A program made the position numbers and the translations under genes. Shown one piece after another: positions 33,125 to 41,849 of a DNA stretch of 64,000 nucleotides. Every line of letters starts with the position of its first letter. The stretch's first letter is position 1. Source of the DNA: Mycolicibacterium sp. S2-37 (lineage in GTDB: Bacteria; Actinomycetota; Actinomycetes; Mycobacteriales; Mycobacteriaceae); assembly GCF_017352375.1 (NCBI RefSeq), contig NZ_JAFEVR010000009.1:399252-463251 (forward strand), written 5' to 3'. Below the pieces are notes generated by a model. The model did not search any database, was not told where the DNA came from, and was given only the letters and a program-made list of their open reading frames with translations.

Positions 33125-34311
33125 CACATCCTCCTGGACGGGGTGGCAGCGGAGCGGATTCGCGCGTTGTAGGCGGCGAATCGGTCGTCGATCTGTTCGT
33201 CGGCCAGCCCGAACTCGGCGGCGCAGTAGGGCAGCCGGGCCGGAACACGCGGGCGTTCGTCCAGCCAGCGCCGCATCGACTGCTCCGCATCCGCGCTCAA
33301 CGGCAGACCGATCGCGTCGTACACCCGGGCCACCTGGCCGATCGGGTCGGCGACCGCTGCGGCGAACTCGATATCGGTGATCCGGGTGTTTTCGTCGGCC
33401 CAGCGTTCCCGGGTCGTCATCGCGCGGTCGTTGGTCCAACCCATCCGCTGCAGCCATTCCGCGCCGACACGCTGCCGGTCCACCTCATCGGCGTGCATGG
33501 CGTGCAGTGTCGCGTTGAGGCCGGCTCCGGAGGCGATCGTCTCGCGAGGGTCGCGGTGCATGTGCACGATGTGCAGATCGGGGAACCGGGCCCGCAGGGT
33601 ATCGAGATAACCCAGGTGCGCCGGCGATTTCAGCACCCAGCGCGTCGCGGTCCGGCCCCGCATCCGCTTCTGCCACTGCAGGAACTGCAGCATCCGGTGC
33701 AGATAGGCATATGCCGGGGTGAAGTCCTGGGTGTCGATCCACGACCGGTACGCCGGGACGTACGCGCCCGATTCGGGCACGTGCGACAGAAAGGCGTCGG
33801 AGAGGAAGACGATCTCCTCCTCGGGCTCTCGTGCGTGCATGGGGTGGATCGAGAAGAGCTCCGGGGCGAGCTCGCGCGAGACGGCCTCACGATTCTCGCT
33901 GACGCCGATCCGCGGATCCTCCGCGACCGACCAGTCGTGATCGAGCCGCGGTGCGACCTCCACCACCTCCCACCCGTACGTGCAGTGAAATCGGTTGTCG
34001 GCGGCCAACAGTCGCTGCAGCAGCGTGGTTCCGCTGCGCATCATCCCCACCACGACGATCGGTGCGGCAATCACTTCCTCGGTGATCTCGGGATGCCGGC
34101 ATATCCACTCCTGGGCGCGCAGTCTCATCCGCAGACTGTGCACCAGGCCCGAGCGCAGGATGTGGGCCCCGATGTCGTTCAGGCCGGCGCCGGCGTAGCT
34201 GTCGGCCAGTACACCGAGCGGCTCCTCGAACGGCAGCGGGCCCCAATCGGACAGCCCCTCCTTCTGCTGCGCAGCAGCCATCAGCGACGCCGCGGTGAAG
34301 GATTGCGGCAC
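33124..34311 (-). CDS. Sulfotransferase family protein
   Basis: 395 residues from a GTG at 34311. The PAPS 5'-phosphosulfate loop is VVVGMMRSGTTLLQRLL near residues 85-101, and the 3'-phosphate region fits HMHRDPRETIASGAG. This is the larger mycobacterial sulfotransferase type (Stf-like) expected to sulfate lipids, sterols or glycoconjugates; the acceptor is unknown. PAPS would come from CysNC encoded at 9122. Second gene of the operon, six bases after the SnoaL-like gene. Confidence 0.87.
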   Translation of the reverse strand: MPQSFTAASLMAAAQQKEGLSDWGPLPFEEPLGVLADSYAGAGLNDIGAHILRSGLVHSLRMRLRAQEWICRHPEITEEVIAAPIVVVGMMRSGTTLLQRLLAADNRFHCTYGWEVVEVAPRLDHDWSVAEDPRIGVSENREAVSRELAPELFSIHPMHAREPEEEIVFLSDAFLSHVPESGAYVPAYRSWIDTQDFTPAYAYLHRMLQFLQWQKRMRGRTATRWVLKSPAHLGYLDTLRARFPDLHIVHMHRDPRETIASGAGLNATLHAMHADEVDRQRVGAEWLQRMGWTNDRAMTTRERWADENTRITDIEFAAAVADPIGQVARVYDAIGLPLSADAEQSMRRWLDERPRVPARLPYCAAEFGLADEQIDDRFAAYNARIRSAATPSRRM

Positions 34312-34317
34312 GGTGAT

Positions 34318-34761
34318 TCAGAACTTCAGGTGATGGCTGGTGTCGCCGAGCTGGTCGACGAACATGATTCGGGTGTCGAACCACCACGTCCCGTCGACGC
34401 GATGGAAGGTGTCGCGGTAGTGGCCGGTGACGATCACCTGCAGCGGCAGTTCGGATGTCGCCTGGGTGACGCAGTAGTACGCGCTGCCGTTCGCCGTCCC
34501 GGCGTCCTCGTCCACGTCGAGCCGCACATTGGTGGTGAAATGCTTGGTCTTCGGTGTGCCGTCGTCGTACAGGCGCGTCGCCATCTCGTACATCTCGCGG
34601 ACCCGGGTGGCGCCCTCGAACACCGTCTCGGGCGGCCCGTCCTCCATGCCGCAGATGCGGCCGTGGGCGAACAGCGCTGCCACGCCGTCGAGGTCGCCGG
34701 CATCGATCCGCTCGGCGTACGTGTACACCAGATTCTCGATCTCACGGGCGGCGTCGCTCAT
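34318..34761 (-). CDS. SnoaL-like (NTF2-fold) protein
   Basis: 147 residues with an NTF2-like cone fold: REIENLVYTYAERIDAGDLDGVAALFA at the start (typical first helices, Tyr and Asp in place) and TWWFDTRIMFVDQLGD near the end. Members include ketosteroid isomerase, polyketide cyclases and ring-hydroxylating dioxygenase small subunits. First gene of the five-gene operon, with a TTGACA-type promoter ahead of it. Confidence 0.83.
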   Translation of the reverse strand: MSDAAREIENLVYTYAERIDAGDLDGVAALFAHGRICGMEDGPPETVFEGATRVREMYEMATRLYDDGTPKTKHFTTNVRLDVDEDAGTANGSAYYCVTQATSELPLQVIVTGHYRDTFHRVDGTWWFDTRIMFVDQLGDTSHHLKF

Positions 34762-34768
34762 TGGCGGT

Positions 34769-34797
34769 AGACAACCAGCCCGAAAGTGTCATGTCAA
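34769..34797 (-). promoter_or_regulatory. Promoter of the sulfotransferase/SDR operon
   Basis: On the minus strand TTGACA (34797-34792) is followed after 17 bases by TTGTCT (34774-34769), seven bases before the ATG at 34761. Perfect -35 box, weak -10; the transcript would be almost leaderless. Confidence 0.5.
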
Positions 34798-34822
34798 CGG
34801 TCGCGTCAATCCAGGGTCTCGC

Positions 34823-34835
34823 TAACCTCGCACGG
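34823..34835 (+). promoter_or_regulatory. Leaderless -10 element of the divergent SDR gene
   Basis: TAACCT at 34823-34828 lies six bases before the GTG at 34835, with no ribosome-binding site in between. The divergent operon promoter starts 26 bases to the left, so the two promoters are back to back. Confidence 0.45.
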
Positions 34836-35725
34836 TGACTCAACCATGGTCAGTGTCCCGGCTCGGCGATATGAGTGGCCGGCGCATCATCGTCACCGGC
34901 GCCACCAACGGTGTCGGCCTCGCGACGGCGACAGCGCTCGCCCGCGCCGGAGCCGACGTCATCCTGGCGGTCCGCAACCTCGAACTCGGCGCGCAGCGCG
35001 CCGCGGAGATGGGCGGTCGGACATCCGTGGTCAAACTCGATCTCGCCGACCAGTCGTCGGTCCGGGCGTTTCCCGGATTGTTCGACGGTGACGTCGACGT
35101 GCTCGTCAACAACGCCGGATTGGTGGCCCAACGCCGCAGCGAGACCGTCGACGGCTTCGAGATGACGATGGGCACCAACTTCCTCGGCCCGTTCACACTC
35201 ACCAATCTGCTGTTCGAGCGGGTGCGGTCGAAGATCATCAACGTGGGCTCCGACGCCCACAAGTCGGCCACCATCGACTTCGACGATCCCCACCTGCGCT
35301 CGCGCAAGTGGTCGGCGTTCCCGGCCTACGCCCGCTCGAAGCTCGCGGTGATGCTGTGGGGACTCGAGCTGGACCGCCGGTTGCGGGCTGCCGGTTCGCC
35401 GGTCAACGCCTACCTGACCCATCCGGGCTACGTCGCCTCGAATCTGGCCAACGTCTCCGACACCCGGATCATGTCGGCGTTCCACTCGGTGGTGACGACG
35501 GTGGCGAACGTGATCGGCAACGACATCGAGGCCGGCGCCGCGCCCACGCTGTACTGCCTGACCGAGCCGATCCCGCCGGGCAGTTACGTCGGCATCGACG
35601 GCCGGTTCGGATTCAAAGGCGGCCCCGCGCTCAGCGGCCGGACCGCGAACGCCTGCGACTACGGCGCCGCGCGCAGGCTGTGGGAGTTCGCCGAGCAGGA
35701 GACCGGCACCACGCTGCCGGTCTAG
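34835..35725 (+). CDS. Short-chain dehydrogenase (protochlorophyllide reductase-like)
   Basis: 296 residues from a GTG. Cofactor motif IIVTGATNGVGLATA, NNAGLVAQRR and catalytic AYARSKLAVML (Tyr-x3-Lys). The order and the DFDDPHLRSRKW insertion before the active site match the retinol dehydrogenase/protochlorophyllide oxidoreductase-like SDR branch common in mycobacteria. Divergent from the SnoaL-sulfotransferase operon, which may share regulation with it. Substrate unknown. Confidence 0.87.
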   Translation: MTQPWSVSRLGDMSGRRIIVTGATNGVGLATATALARAGADVILAVRNLELGAQRAAEMGGRTSVVKLDLADQSSVRAFPGLFDGDVDVLVNNAGLVAQRRSETVDGFEMTMGTNFLGPFTLTNLLFERVRSKIINVGSDAHKSATIDFDDPHLRSRKWSAFPAYARSKLAVMLWGLELDRRLRAAGSPVNAYLTHPGYVASNLANVSDTRIMSAFHSVVTTVANVIGNDIEAGAAPTLYCLTEPIPPGSYVGIDGRFGFKGGPALSGRTANACDYGAARRLWEFAEQETGTTLPV

Positions 35726-35760
35726 GGAATAACCGGCGGGCCTGCGCGGTTGCCGAGCCC

Positions 35761-36186
35761 GTGACTGAGCAACCGGAACTGAGCCCCACCGACTGGGTTC
35801 GCGAACAGACCGAGCGCATCCTGGCGCAGGGAACCACCGACGGCGTGGAGGTCCTCGATCGACCGGTCGTCCTGTTCACCACCCTCGGCGCCCAATCGGG
35901 CAAGAAGCGGTACGTACCGCTCATGCGGGTGGAGGAGAACGGCCGCTACGCGATGGTGGCCTCCAAGGGCGGCGACCCCAAGCACCCGAGCTGGTATTTC
36001 AACGTCAAGGCCAATCCGACGGTCACCGTGCAGGACGGCGACAAGACGTTCACCGGCACCGCGCGCGAGATCGAGGGCGACGAGCGGGCGCACTGGTGGG
36101 CTCTCGCGGTCGAGGCCTACCCGCCGTACGCGGAGTACCAGACCAAGACCGAACGGCAGATCCCGGTCTTCATCGTCGAACCGTAG
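35761..36186 (+). CDS. Deazaflavin (F420)-dependent nitroreductase family protein
   Basis: 141 residues from the GTG at 35761. The Ddn/DUF385 fold is recognised from VVLFTTLGAQSGKKRYVPLMRVE, YAMVASKGGDPKHPSWYFNVKANP and YQTKTERQIPVFIVEP. Family members bind F420H2 and reduce quinones or nitro compounds such as pretomanid (Ddn itself). 35 bases after the SDR gene, so probably co-transcribed. It ends four bases before the tRNA on the other strand. Confidence 0.88.
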   Translation: MTEQPELSPTDWVREQTERILAQGTTDGVEVLDRPVVLFTTLGAQSGKKRYVPLMRVEENGRYAMVASKGGDPKHPSWYFNVKANPTVTVQDGDKTFTGTAREIEGDERAHWWALAVEAYPPYAEYQTKTERQIPVFIVEP

Positions 36187-36189
36187 GAG

Positions 36190-36262
36190 TGCCCCCGGCA
36201 GGATTCGAACCTGCGGCCTTCTGCTCCGGAGGCAGACGCTCTATCCCCTGAGCTACGGGGGC
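36190..36262 (-). tRNA. tRNA-Arg (anticodon CCG)
   Basis: 73 bases. Acceptor stem GCCCCCG/CGGGGGC with discriminator A; D arm GCTCAGGGGATAGAGC; anticodon stem TCTGC/GCAGA around the loop CTCCGGA, giving CCG; T arm with GGTTCGAATCC. CCA is not encoded. It reads Arg CGG codons. Sits antisense between the nitroreductase and argS, as an Arg tRNA does upstream of argS in M. tuberculosis. Confidence 0.96.
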
Positions 36263-36361
36263 GCGTGGTGAACCGCGCCAATGGGCAGGCACAGCCTAGC
36301 GCATGGGGCGGCGGGGAATGGATTCGGGCGCTGACCACCCCAGACCATAGGATGGACCCCC

Positions 36362-38014
36362 GTGACACCCGCCGACCTCGCCGAGCTATTGAAGACCACC
36401 GCCGCCGCGGTGCTGGCCGAGCACGCTCTCGACGCCGCAGCGCTTCCCGCGACGGTCACGGTGGAGCGTCCGCGCAATCCCGAACACGGCGACTACGCGA
36501 CCAATCTCGCTCTGCAGGTCGGCAAGAAGGCGGGCGCCAATCCGCGGGAGCTGGCGGGCTGGCTCGCCGAGGCCCTGGCCGCCACCGACGGCATCGCCTC
36601 GGCCGACGTGGCCGGGCCCGGGTTCGTCAACCTTCGTATCGAGGCGTCCGCTCAGAACGTGATCGTCGGGCAGATCATCTCCGCTGCGGACCGGTACGGC
36701 CACTCCGATGAGCTGGCCGGCCGCAGCGTCAACCTGGAGTTCGTCTCCGCCAACCCCACCGGGCCGATCCACATCGGGGGCACCCGGTGGGCCGCGGTCG
36801 GCGACGCGCTGGGGCGGCTGCTGGCCACCCAGTCCGCTGTGGTGGTGCGAGAGTACTACTTCAACGACCACGGCGCGCAGATCGACCGCTTCACCAACTC
36901 GCTGATCGCCGCCGCGAAGGGTGAACCGACTCCCGAGGACGGCTACGCCGGCGCCTACATCGGCGACATCGCCGACCAGGTTCTGGCCAAGGATCCCGAC
37001 GCGCTGAACCTGCCGGACCGGGAGATGCGGGAGACGTTCCGCGCCATCGGCGTCGACCTGATGTTCAGCCACATCAAGAGCTCACTGCACGAGTTCGGCA
37101 CCGACTTCGACGTCTTCACCCACGAGGACTCGATGCACACCTCCGGCCGCGTCGAGCAGGCGATCGCGAAGCTCCGCGAAACCGGCGCCATCTATGAGAA
37201 GGACGGCGCAACGTGGTTGCGTACCACCGATTTCGGTGACGACAAGGACCGGGTGGTGATCAAGAGCGACGGCGCGCCGGCCTACATCGCCGGCGACCTG
37301 GCCTACTTCCTGGACAAGCGCCAGCGCGGTTTCGACCTGTGCATCTACATGCTCGGCGCCGACCACCACGGCTACATCGCCCGGCTCAAGGCCGCGGCCG
37401 CCGCGCTCGGCGATGACCCCGACACCGTCGAGGTGCTGATCGGGCAGATGGTGAACCTGGTGCGCGACGGCCAGCCCGTGCGGATGAGCAAGCGGGCCGG
37501 CACCGTCATCACCCTCGACGACCTCGTGGAGGCCATCGGGGTCGATGCCTCCCGGTATTCGCTGATCCGATCGTCGGTGGACACACCGATCGACATCGAC
37601 CTGGCGCTGTGGTCCTCGGCGAGCAGCGAGAATCCGGTCTACTACGTGCAGTACGCCCACGCCCGGCTGTCTGCCCTCGCGCGCAACGCCGCCGAACTGG
37701 GCATCGCGGCGAACACCGAACATCTCGACCTGCTCACGCACGACAAAGAGGGCACGCTGATCCGCAACCTGGGCGAGTTCCCGCGCGTTCTCAACGCCGC
37801 TGCGGCTCTGCGGGAACCGCATCGCGTGTGCCGGTATCTCGAAGACCTCGCCGGGGATTACCACCGCTTCTACGACTCGTGCCGCGTACTCCCGATGGGT
37901 GATGAGGACCCAGGCGATCTACACGCGGCGCGGTTGGCGCTGTGCCAGGCCACCCGTCAGGTGATCGCCAACGGCCTGTCGATCCTCGGTGTGAGCGCTC
38001 CGGAGCGGATGTGA
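36362..38014 (+). CDS. argS: Arginyl-tRNA synthetase
   Basis: Class I synthetase, 550 residues from a GTG. The HIGH-type motif appears as NPTGPIHIGGTRWA near residue 138 and the KMSKS-type motif as VRMSKRAG near residue 378; the C-terminal DALR anticodon-binding domain fills the last 110 residues and ends GVSAPERM. TAGGAT at 36348-36353 lies eight bases before the start, consistent with a leaderless or nearly leaderless transcript. Start of the argS-lysA-thr run; its stop overlaps the lysA GTG. Confidence 0.97.
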   Translation: MTPADLAELLKTTAAAVLAEHALDAAALPATVTVERPRNPEHGDYATNLALQVGKKAGANPRELAGWLAEALAATDGIASADVAGPGFVNLRIEASAQNVIVGQIISAADRYGHSDELAGRSVNLEFVSANPTGPIHIGGTRWAAVGDALGRLLATQSAVVVREYYFNDHGAQIDRFTNSLIAAAKGEPTPEDGYAGAYIGDIADQVLAKDPDALNLPDREMRETFRAIGVDLMFSHIKSSLHEFGTDFDVFTHEDSMHTSGRVEQAIAKLRETGAIYEKDGATWLRTTDFGDDKDRVVIKSDGAPAYIAGDLAYFLDKRQRGFDLCIYMLGADHHGYIARLKAAAAALGDDPDTVEVLIGQMVNLVRDGQPVRMSKRAGTVITLDDLVEAIGVDASRYSLIRSSVDTPIDIDLALWSSASSENPVYYVQYAHARLSALARNAAELGIAANTEHLDLLTHDKEGTLIRNLGEFPRVLNAAAALREPHRVCRYLEDLAGDYHRFYDSCRVLPMGDEDPGDLHAARLALCQATRQVIANGLSILGVSAPERM

Positions 38015-39435
38015 ACGCCCACCCCGCCGGTCCCCGGCACGCCGAAGAGGTGCAGCACGGCGGCGCCCCGCCGCGTCCGTCGACCGTCGACGAGATGCTG
38101 ACGCTGGCTCCGAACGTGTGGCCGCGCAATACCCGCCGCGGTGACGATGGTGTGGTCTCGATCGCCGGAGTTCCGGTGACCGAGGTCGCCGCGGAGTTCG
38201 GCACACCGGTGTTCATCATCGACGAGGACGACTTCCGCTCGCGGTGCCGCGAGATCGCGGCGGCGTTCGGCGGCGGCGAGTTCGTCCGCTACGCCGCAAA
38301 GGCGTTCCTGTGTAGCGAGGTGGTCCGCTGGATCGACCAGGAAGGGCTCGCGCTCGATGTGGCCAGCGGGGGAGAGCTCGCCGTGGCCCTACGCGCCGGC
38401 TTCCCAGCTGAGCGAATCGCCTTGCACGGCAACAACAAATCGCTCGCGGAGTTGAAGCAGGCCGTCGTGTCGGGTGTAGGCCACGTCGTGGTCGACTCCA
38501 CCATCGAGATCGAGCGCCTCGACGAGATCGCCCGCGCCGCAGGCGTCGTGCAGGACGTGCTGATCCGCGTCACCGTGGGCGTCGAAGCCCACACCCACGA
38601 GTTCATCTCCACCGCGCACGAGGACCAGAAGTTCGGGCTCTCGCTGGCCAGCGGCGCCGCGATGGACGCGGTGCGGCGGGTGTTCGCGACGGGCAACCTG
38701 CGCCTGGTCGGGTTGCACAGCCACATCGGTTCACAGATCTTCGACGTGGCCGGCTTCGAGATCGCCGCCCGCCGGGTCATCGGCCTACTGCGCGATGTCG
38801 TCACCGAGTTCGGTGTCGACAAGACCTCCCAGATGTCGACCGTCGATCTCGGTGGGGGACTGGGCATCTCGTATCTCCCGCAGGACGACCCGCCACCGGT
38901 GAGCGAGCTCGCAGCCAAGCTGAGTGCGATCGTGCGCGACGAATCGGCCGCCGTCGGGGTACCGGCGCCGCAGCTGGTGGTGGAACCGGGCCGGGCGATC
39001 GCCGGCCCCGGCACCATCACGCTCTACGAGGTGGGCACCGTGAAGGACGTGGCCGTGTCGTCGAACCGGCACCGCCGCTACATCAGCGTCGACGGCGGGA
39101 TGAGCGACAACATCCGAACCTCCCTCTACGGCGCCGAGTACGACGTTCGGCTCGTCTCGCGACTCAGCGCTGCGGATCCGACATTGAGTCGCGTCGTCGG
39201 AAAGCACTGCGAGAGCGGCGACATCGTCGTACGCGACGCGTGGGCCTCCGACGACGTCGCCCCCGGCGACCTGTTGGGTGTGGCAGCGACAGGGGCCTAC
39301 TGCTATTCGATGTCGAGCCGCTACAACATGATCTGCCGTCCGGCGGTCGTGGCGGTGCGCGACGGACAAGCCCGTCTGATTCTGCGCCGCGAGACGGTCG
39401 ACGACCTGTTGAGTCTGGAAGTGAGTGGTCAATGA
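38011..39435 (+). CDS. lysA: Diaminopimelate decarboxylase
   Basis: PLP enzyme making L-lysine from meso-diaminopimelate. 474 residues from the GTG at 38011, which overlaps the argS stop (GTGA). The first 27 residues extend beyond the M. tuberculosis protein as remembered, whose start corresponds to MLTLAPNVWPRN; a downstream ATG there (38096) is an alternative. PLP Lys in YAAKAFLCS; HSHIGSQ, VDLGGGLGISY, EPGRAIAGPG and KHCESGD are the fold III decarboxylase signatures. Confidence 0.96.
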   Translation: MNAHPAGPRHAEEVQHGGAPPRPSTVDEMLTLAPNVWPRNTRRGDDGVVSIAGVPVTEVAAEFGTPVFIIDEDDFRSRCREIAAAFGGGEFVRYAAKAFLCSEVVRWIDQEGLALDVASGGELAVALRAGFPAERIALHGNNKSLAELKQAVVSGVGHVVVDSTIEIERLDEIARAAGVVQDVLIRVTVGVEAHTHEFISTAHEDQKFGLSLASGAAMDAVRRVFATGNLRLVGLHSHIGSQIFDVAGFEIAARRVIGLLRDVVTEFGVDKTSQMSTVDLGGGLGISYLPQDDPPPVSELAAKLSAIVRDESAAVGVPAPQLVVEPGRAIAGPGTITLYEVGTVKDVAVSSNRHRRYISVDGGMSDNIRTSLYGAEYDVRLVSRLSAADPTLSRVVGKHCESGDIVVRDAWASDDVAPGDLLGVAATGAYCYSMSSRYNMICRPAVVAVRDGQARLILRRETVDDLLSLEVSGQ

Positions 39436-40757
39436 GTACACCCGAGAAGTCCATCGGCGTAGCGGTTCTGGGCCTGGGTAACGTCGGCAGCGAAGTGGTG
39501 CGCATCATGGAGGACAGCGCAGCCGACCTGGCGGCGCGTATCGGCGCACCGCTGGAGTTGCGCGGCGTCGGCGTCCGTCGGGTCGCCGCTGACCGCGGGG
39601 TACCGGAGACCCTGCTGACCGACAACGTGGAAGAACTGGTGTCGCGCGACGACGTCGACATCGTCGTGGAATTGATGGGCCCGGTGGAACCGGCCCGCAA
39701 GGCCATCCTGTCGGCGCTCGAGCAGGGCAAGTCCGTGGTGACGGCCAATAAGGCGCTCATGGCGCAGTCGACCGGCGAGCTCGCCCAGGCGGCCGAATCC
39801 GCGCGCGTCGACCTGTACTTCGAAGCCGCTGTCGCCGGCGCGATTCCGGTGATCCGCCCGCTCACCCAGTCGCTCGCCGGGGATTCGGTACTGCGGGTGG
39901 CCGGAATCGTCAACGGCACCACCAACTACATCCTGTCGGCGATGAACGACACCGGCGCCGACTACGCGAGCGCCCTGGCCGACGCCGGTGCGCTCGGCTA
40001 TGCCGAGGCCGATCCCACCGCCGACGTGGAGGGTTACGACGCCGCGGCGAAGGCGGCCATCCTGGCCTCCATCGCCTTCCACACCAGAGTGACCGCCGAC
40101 GACGTCTACCGCGAGGGCATCACCAAGGTCACCGCTGCAGACTTCGAGTCCGCCAGGGCGCTGGGCTGCAATATCAAGTTGCTGGCGATCTGCGAGCGGC
40201 TCACGTCACCGAAGGGCAAGCAGCGGGTCTCGGCGCGCGTGTATCCGGCGCTGGTGCCGTTGAGTCATCCACTGGCCTCGGTCAACGGCGCGTTCAACGC
40301 CGTGGTGGTGGAGGCTGAGGCCGCGGGCCGGCTGATGTTCTATGGCCAGGGCGCCGGCGGCGCGCCGACGGCGTCGGCGGTGATGGGGGACCTGGTGATG
40401 GCCGCGCGCAACCGGGTCCAGGGCAGTCGCGGACCGCGTGAGTCGAAGTACGCCAAACTGCCGGTGGCGTCGATCGGGTCCATCCTCACCCGCTACTACG
40501 TCAACATGAACGTCGCCGACCGTCCCGGCGTGTTGTCCTCGGTGGCAGCCGAGTTCAGTAAGCGCGAGGTCAGCATCGCCGAAGTGCGCCAGGAGGGCAT
40601 GGTCGACGAGGGCGGCCAGCCGTGCGGGGCGCGCATCGTCGTCGTCACGCACCGGGCCACAGACGAGGCACTGTCCGAAACCGTCGCCGCACTGGGCGAT
40701 CTCGACGTCGTGCAGACCGTCAACAGTGTGCTGCGCATGGAAGGAACCATCGAATGA
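39432..40757 (+). CDS. thrA: Homoserine dehydrogenase
   Basis: Reduces aspartate semialdehyde to homoserine, the branch point to threonine and methionine. 441 residues, the same length as M. tuberculosis ThrA (Rv1294). Rossmann motif GVAVLGLGNVGSEVV; catalytic region AAVAGAIPVIRPL and GIVNGTTNYIL; a C-terminal ACT domain (YYVNMNVADRPGVLSSVA) for threonine feedback. The ATG overlaps the lysA stop. Also called hom. Confidence 0.97.
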   Translation: MSTPEKSIGVAVLGLGNVGSEVVRIMEDSAADLAARIGAPLELRGVGVRRVAADRGVPETLLTDNVEELVSRDDVDIVVELMGPVEPARKAILSALEQGKSVVTANKALMAQSTGELAQAAESARVDLYFEAAVAGAIPVIRPLTQSLAGDSVLRVAGIVNGTTNYILSAMNDTGADYASALADAGALGYAEADPTADVEGYDAAAKAAILASIAFHTRVTADDVYREGITKVTAADFESARALGCNIKLLAICERLTSPKGKQRVSARVYPALVPLSHPLASVNGAFNAVVVEAEAAGRLMFYGQGAGGAPTASAVMGDLVMAARNRVQGSRGPRESKYAKLPVASIGSILTRYYVNMNVADRPGVLSSVAAEFSKREVSIAEVRQEGMVDEGGQPCGARIVVVTHRATDEALSETVAALGDLDVVQTVNSVLRMEGTIE

Positions 40758-41836
40758 GTGCGCCCTCCGCTGCGGTCCACCGGCCATGGCCGGGTCTGAT
40801 CGAGGCCTACCGGGACCGCCTCCCGATCGGCGACAACTGGAAGACGGTGACGCTCCTCGAGGGGGGCACACCGCTGGTGTATGCACCGCGGTTGAGTGAA
40901 CAGACCGGCTGCACAGTGCATCTGAAGGTCGAGGGGCTCAATCCGACCGGCTCGTTCAAGGACCGCGGGATGACCGTGGCCGTCACCGAGTCCGCGGCTC
41001 GCGGTCAGCAGGCGGTGTTGTGCGCCTCGACCGGTAACACGTCCGCCTCGGCGGCCGCATACGCGGCGCGGGCCGGAATGACCTGCGCCGTGCTGATCCC
41101 GCAGGGCAAGATCGCGATGGGCAAGCTGGCGCAGGCGGTCATGCACGGCGCCCGGATCATCCAGATCGACGGCAACTTCGACGACTGCCTTGAGCTCGCG
41201 CGCAAGCTGACGGCCGACTTTCCCACGATCGCGCTGGTGAATTCGGTCAACCCGTACCGGATCGAGGGCCAGAAAACCGCGGCGTTCGAGATCGTCGATG
41301 CCCTCGGTACCGCACCTGACGTGCATGCGCTGCCTGTCGGCAACGCGGGCAACATCACCGCGTACTGGAAGGGCTACACCGAGTACCACCGCGACGGTCT
41401 GTCCGACCGGTTGCCGCGCATGCTGGGCACGCAGGCCGCAGGGGCGGCGCCGCTGGTGTCCGGTGCGCCGGTGAAGAACCCGGAGACCATCGCCACCGCC
41501 ATCCGCATCGGTGCGCCGGCGTCGTGGAACTCTGCGGTCGAGGCGCAGCAGGAGTCCGGCGGCCGCTTCCTGGCAGCCACCGACGAGGAGATCCTGGCGG
41601 CCTACCACCTGGTCGCGCGCAGCGAAGGAGTGTTCGTCGAGCCGGCTTCCGCGGCGAGCGTGGCCGGGCTGCTGAAGTCCATCGAAGACGGCTGGGTCGA
41701 GCGCGGCTCGACTGTGGTGTGCACGGTGACCGGGAATGGTCTGAAGGATCCCGACACCGCACTCAAGGGCATGCCTGTCGTGACCGCGGTCCCGGTGGAC
41801 CCGGTTGCGGTCGTCGCGGAACTCGGCCTGGTCTGA
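40754..41836 (+). CDS. thrC: Threonine synthase
   Basis: PLP-dependent conversion of O-phosphohomoserine to threonine. 360 residues. The PLP Lys lies in NPTGSFKDRGM, followed by ASTGNTSASAAAYAARAG; the phosphate-binding loop is PVGNAGNITAY. Short actinobacterial form without the plant-type N-terminal domain. Its ATG overlaps the thrA stop by four bases. Confidence 0.97.
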   Translation: MSAPSAAVHRPWPGLIEAYRDRLPIGDNWKTVTLLEGGTPLVYAPRLSEQTGCTVHLKVEGLNPTGSFKDRGMTVAVTESAARGQQAVLCASTGNTSASAAAYAARAGMTCAVLIPQGKIAMGKLAQAVMHGARIIQIDGNFDDCLELARKLTADFPTIALVNSVNPYRIEGQKTAAFEIVDALGTAPDVHALPVGNAGNITAYWKGYTEYHRDGLSDRLPRMLGTQAAGAAPLVSGAPVKNPETIATAIRIGAPASWNSAVEAQQESGGRFLAATDEEILAAYHLVARSEGVFVEPASAASVAGLLKSIEDGWVERGSTVVCTVTGNGLKDPDTALKGMPVVTAVPVDPVAVVAELGLV

Positions 41837-41849
41837 CGGACCGTACGTC

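Noticed and set aside
36187..36361. tRNA-Arg as integrated-element attachment site
   Set aside because: No integrase gene, no second partial tRNA copy and no flanking direct repeat are visible in the window.
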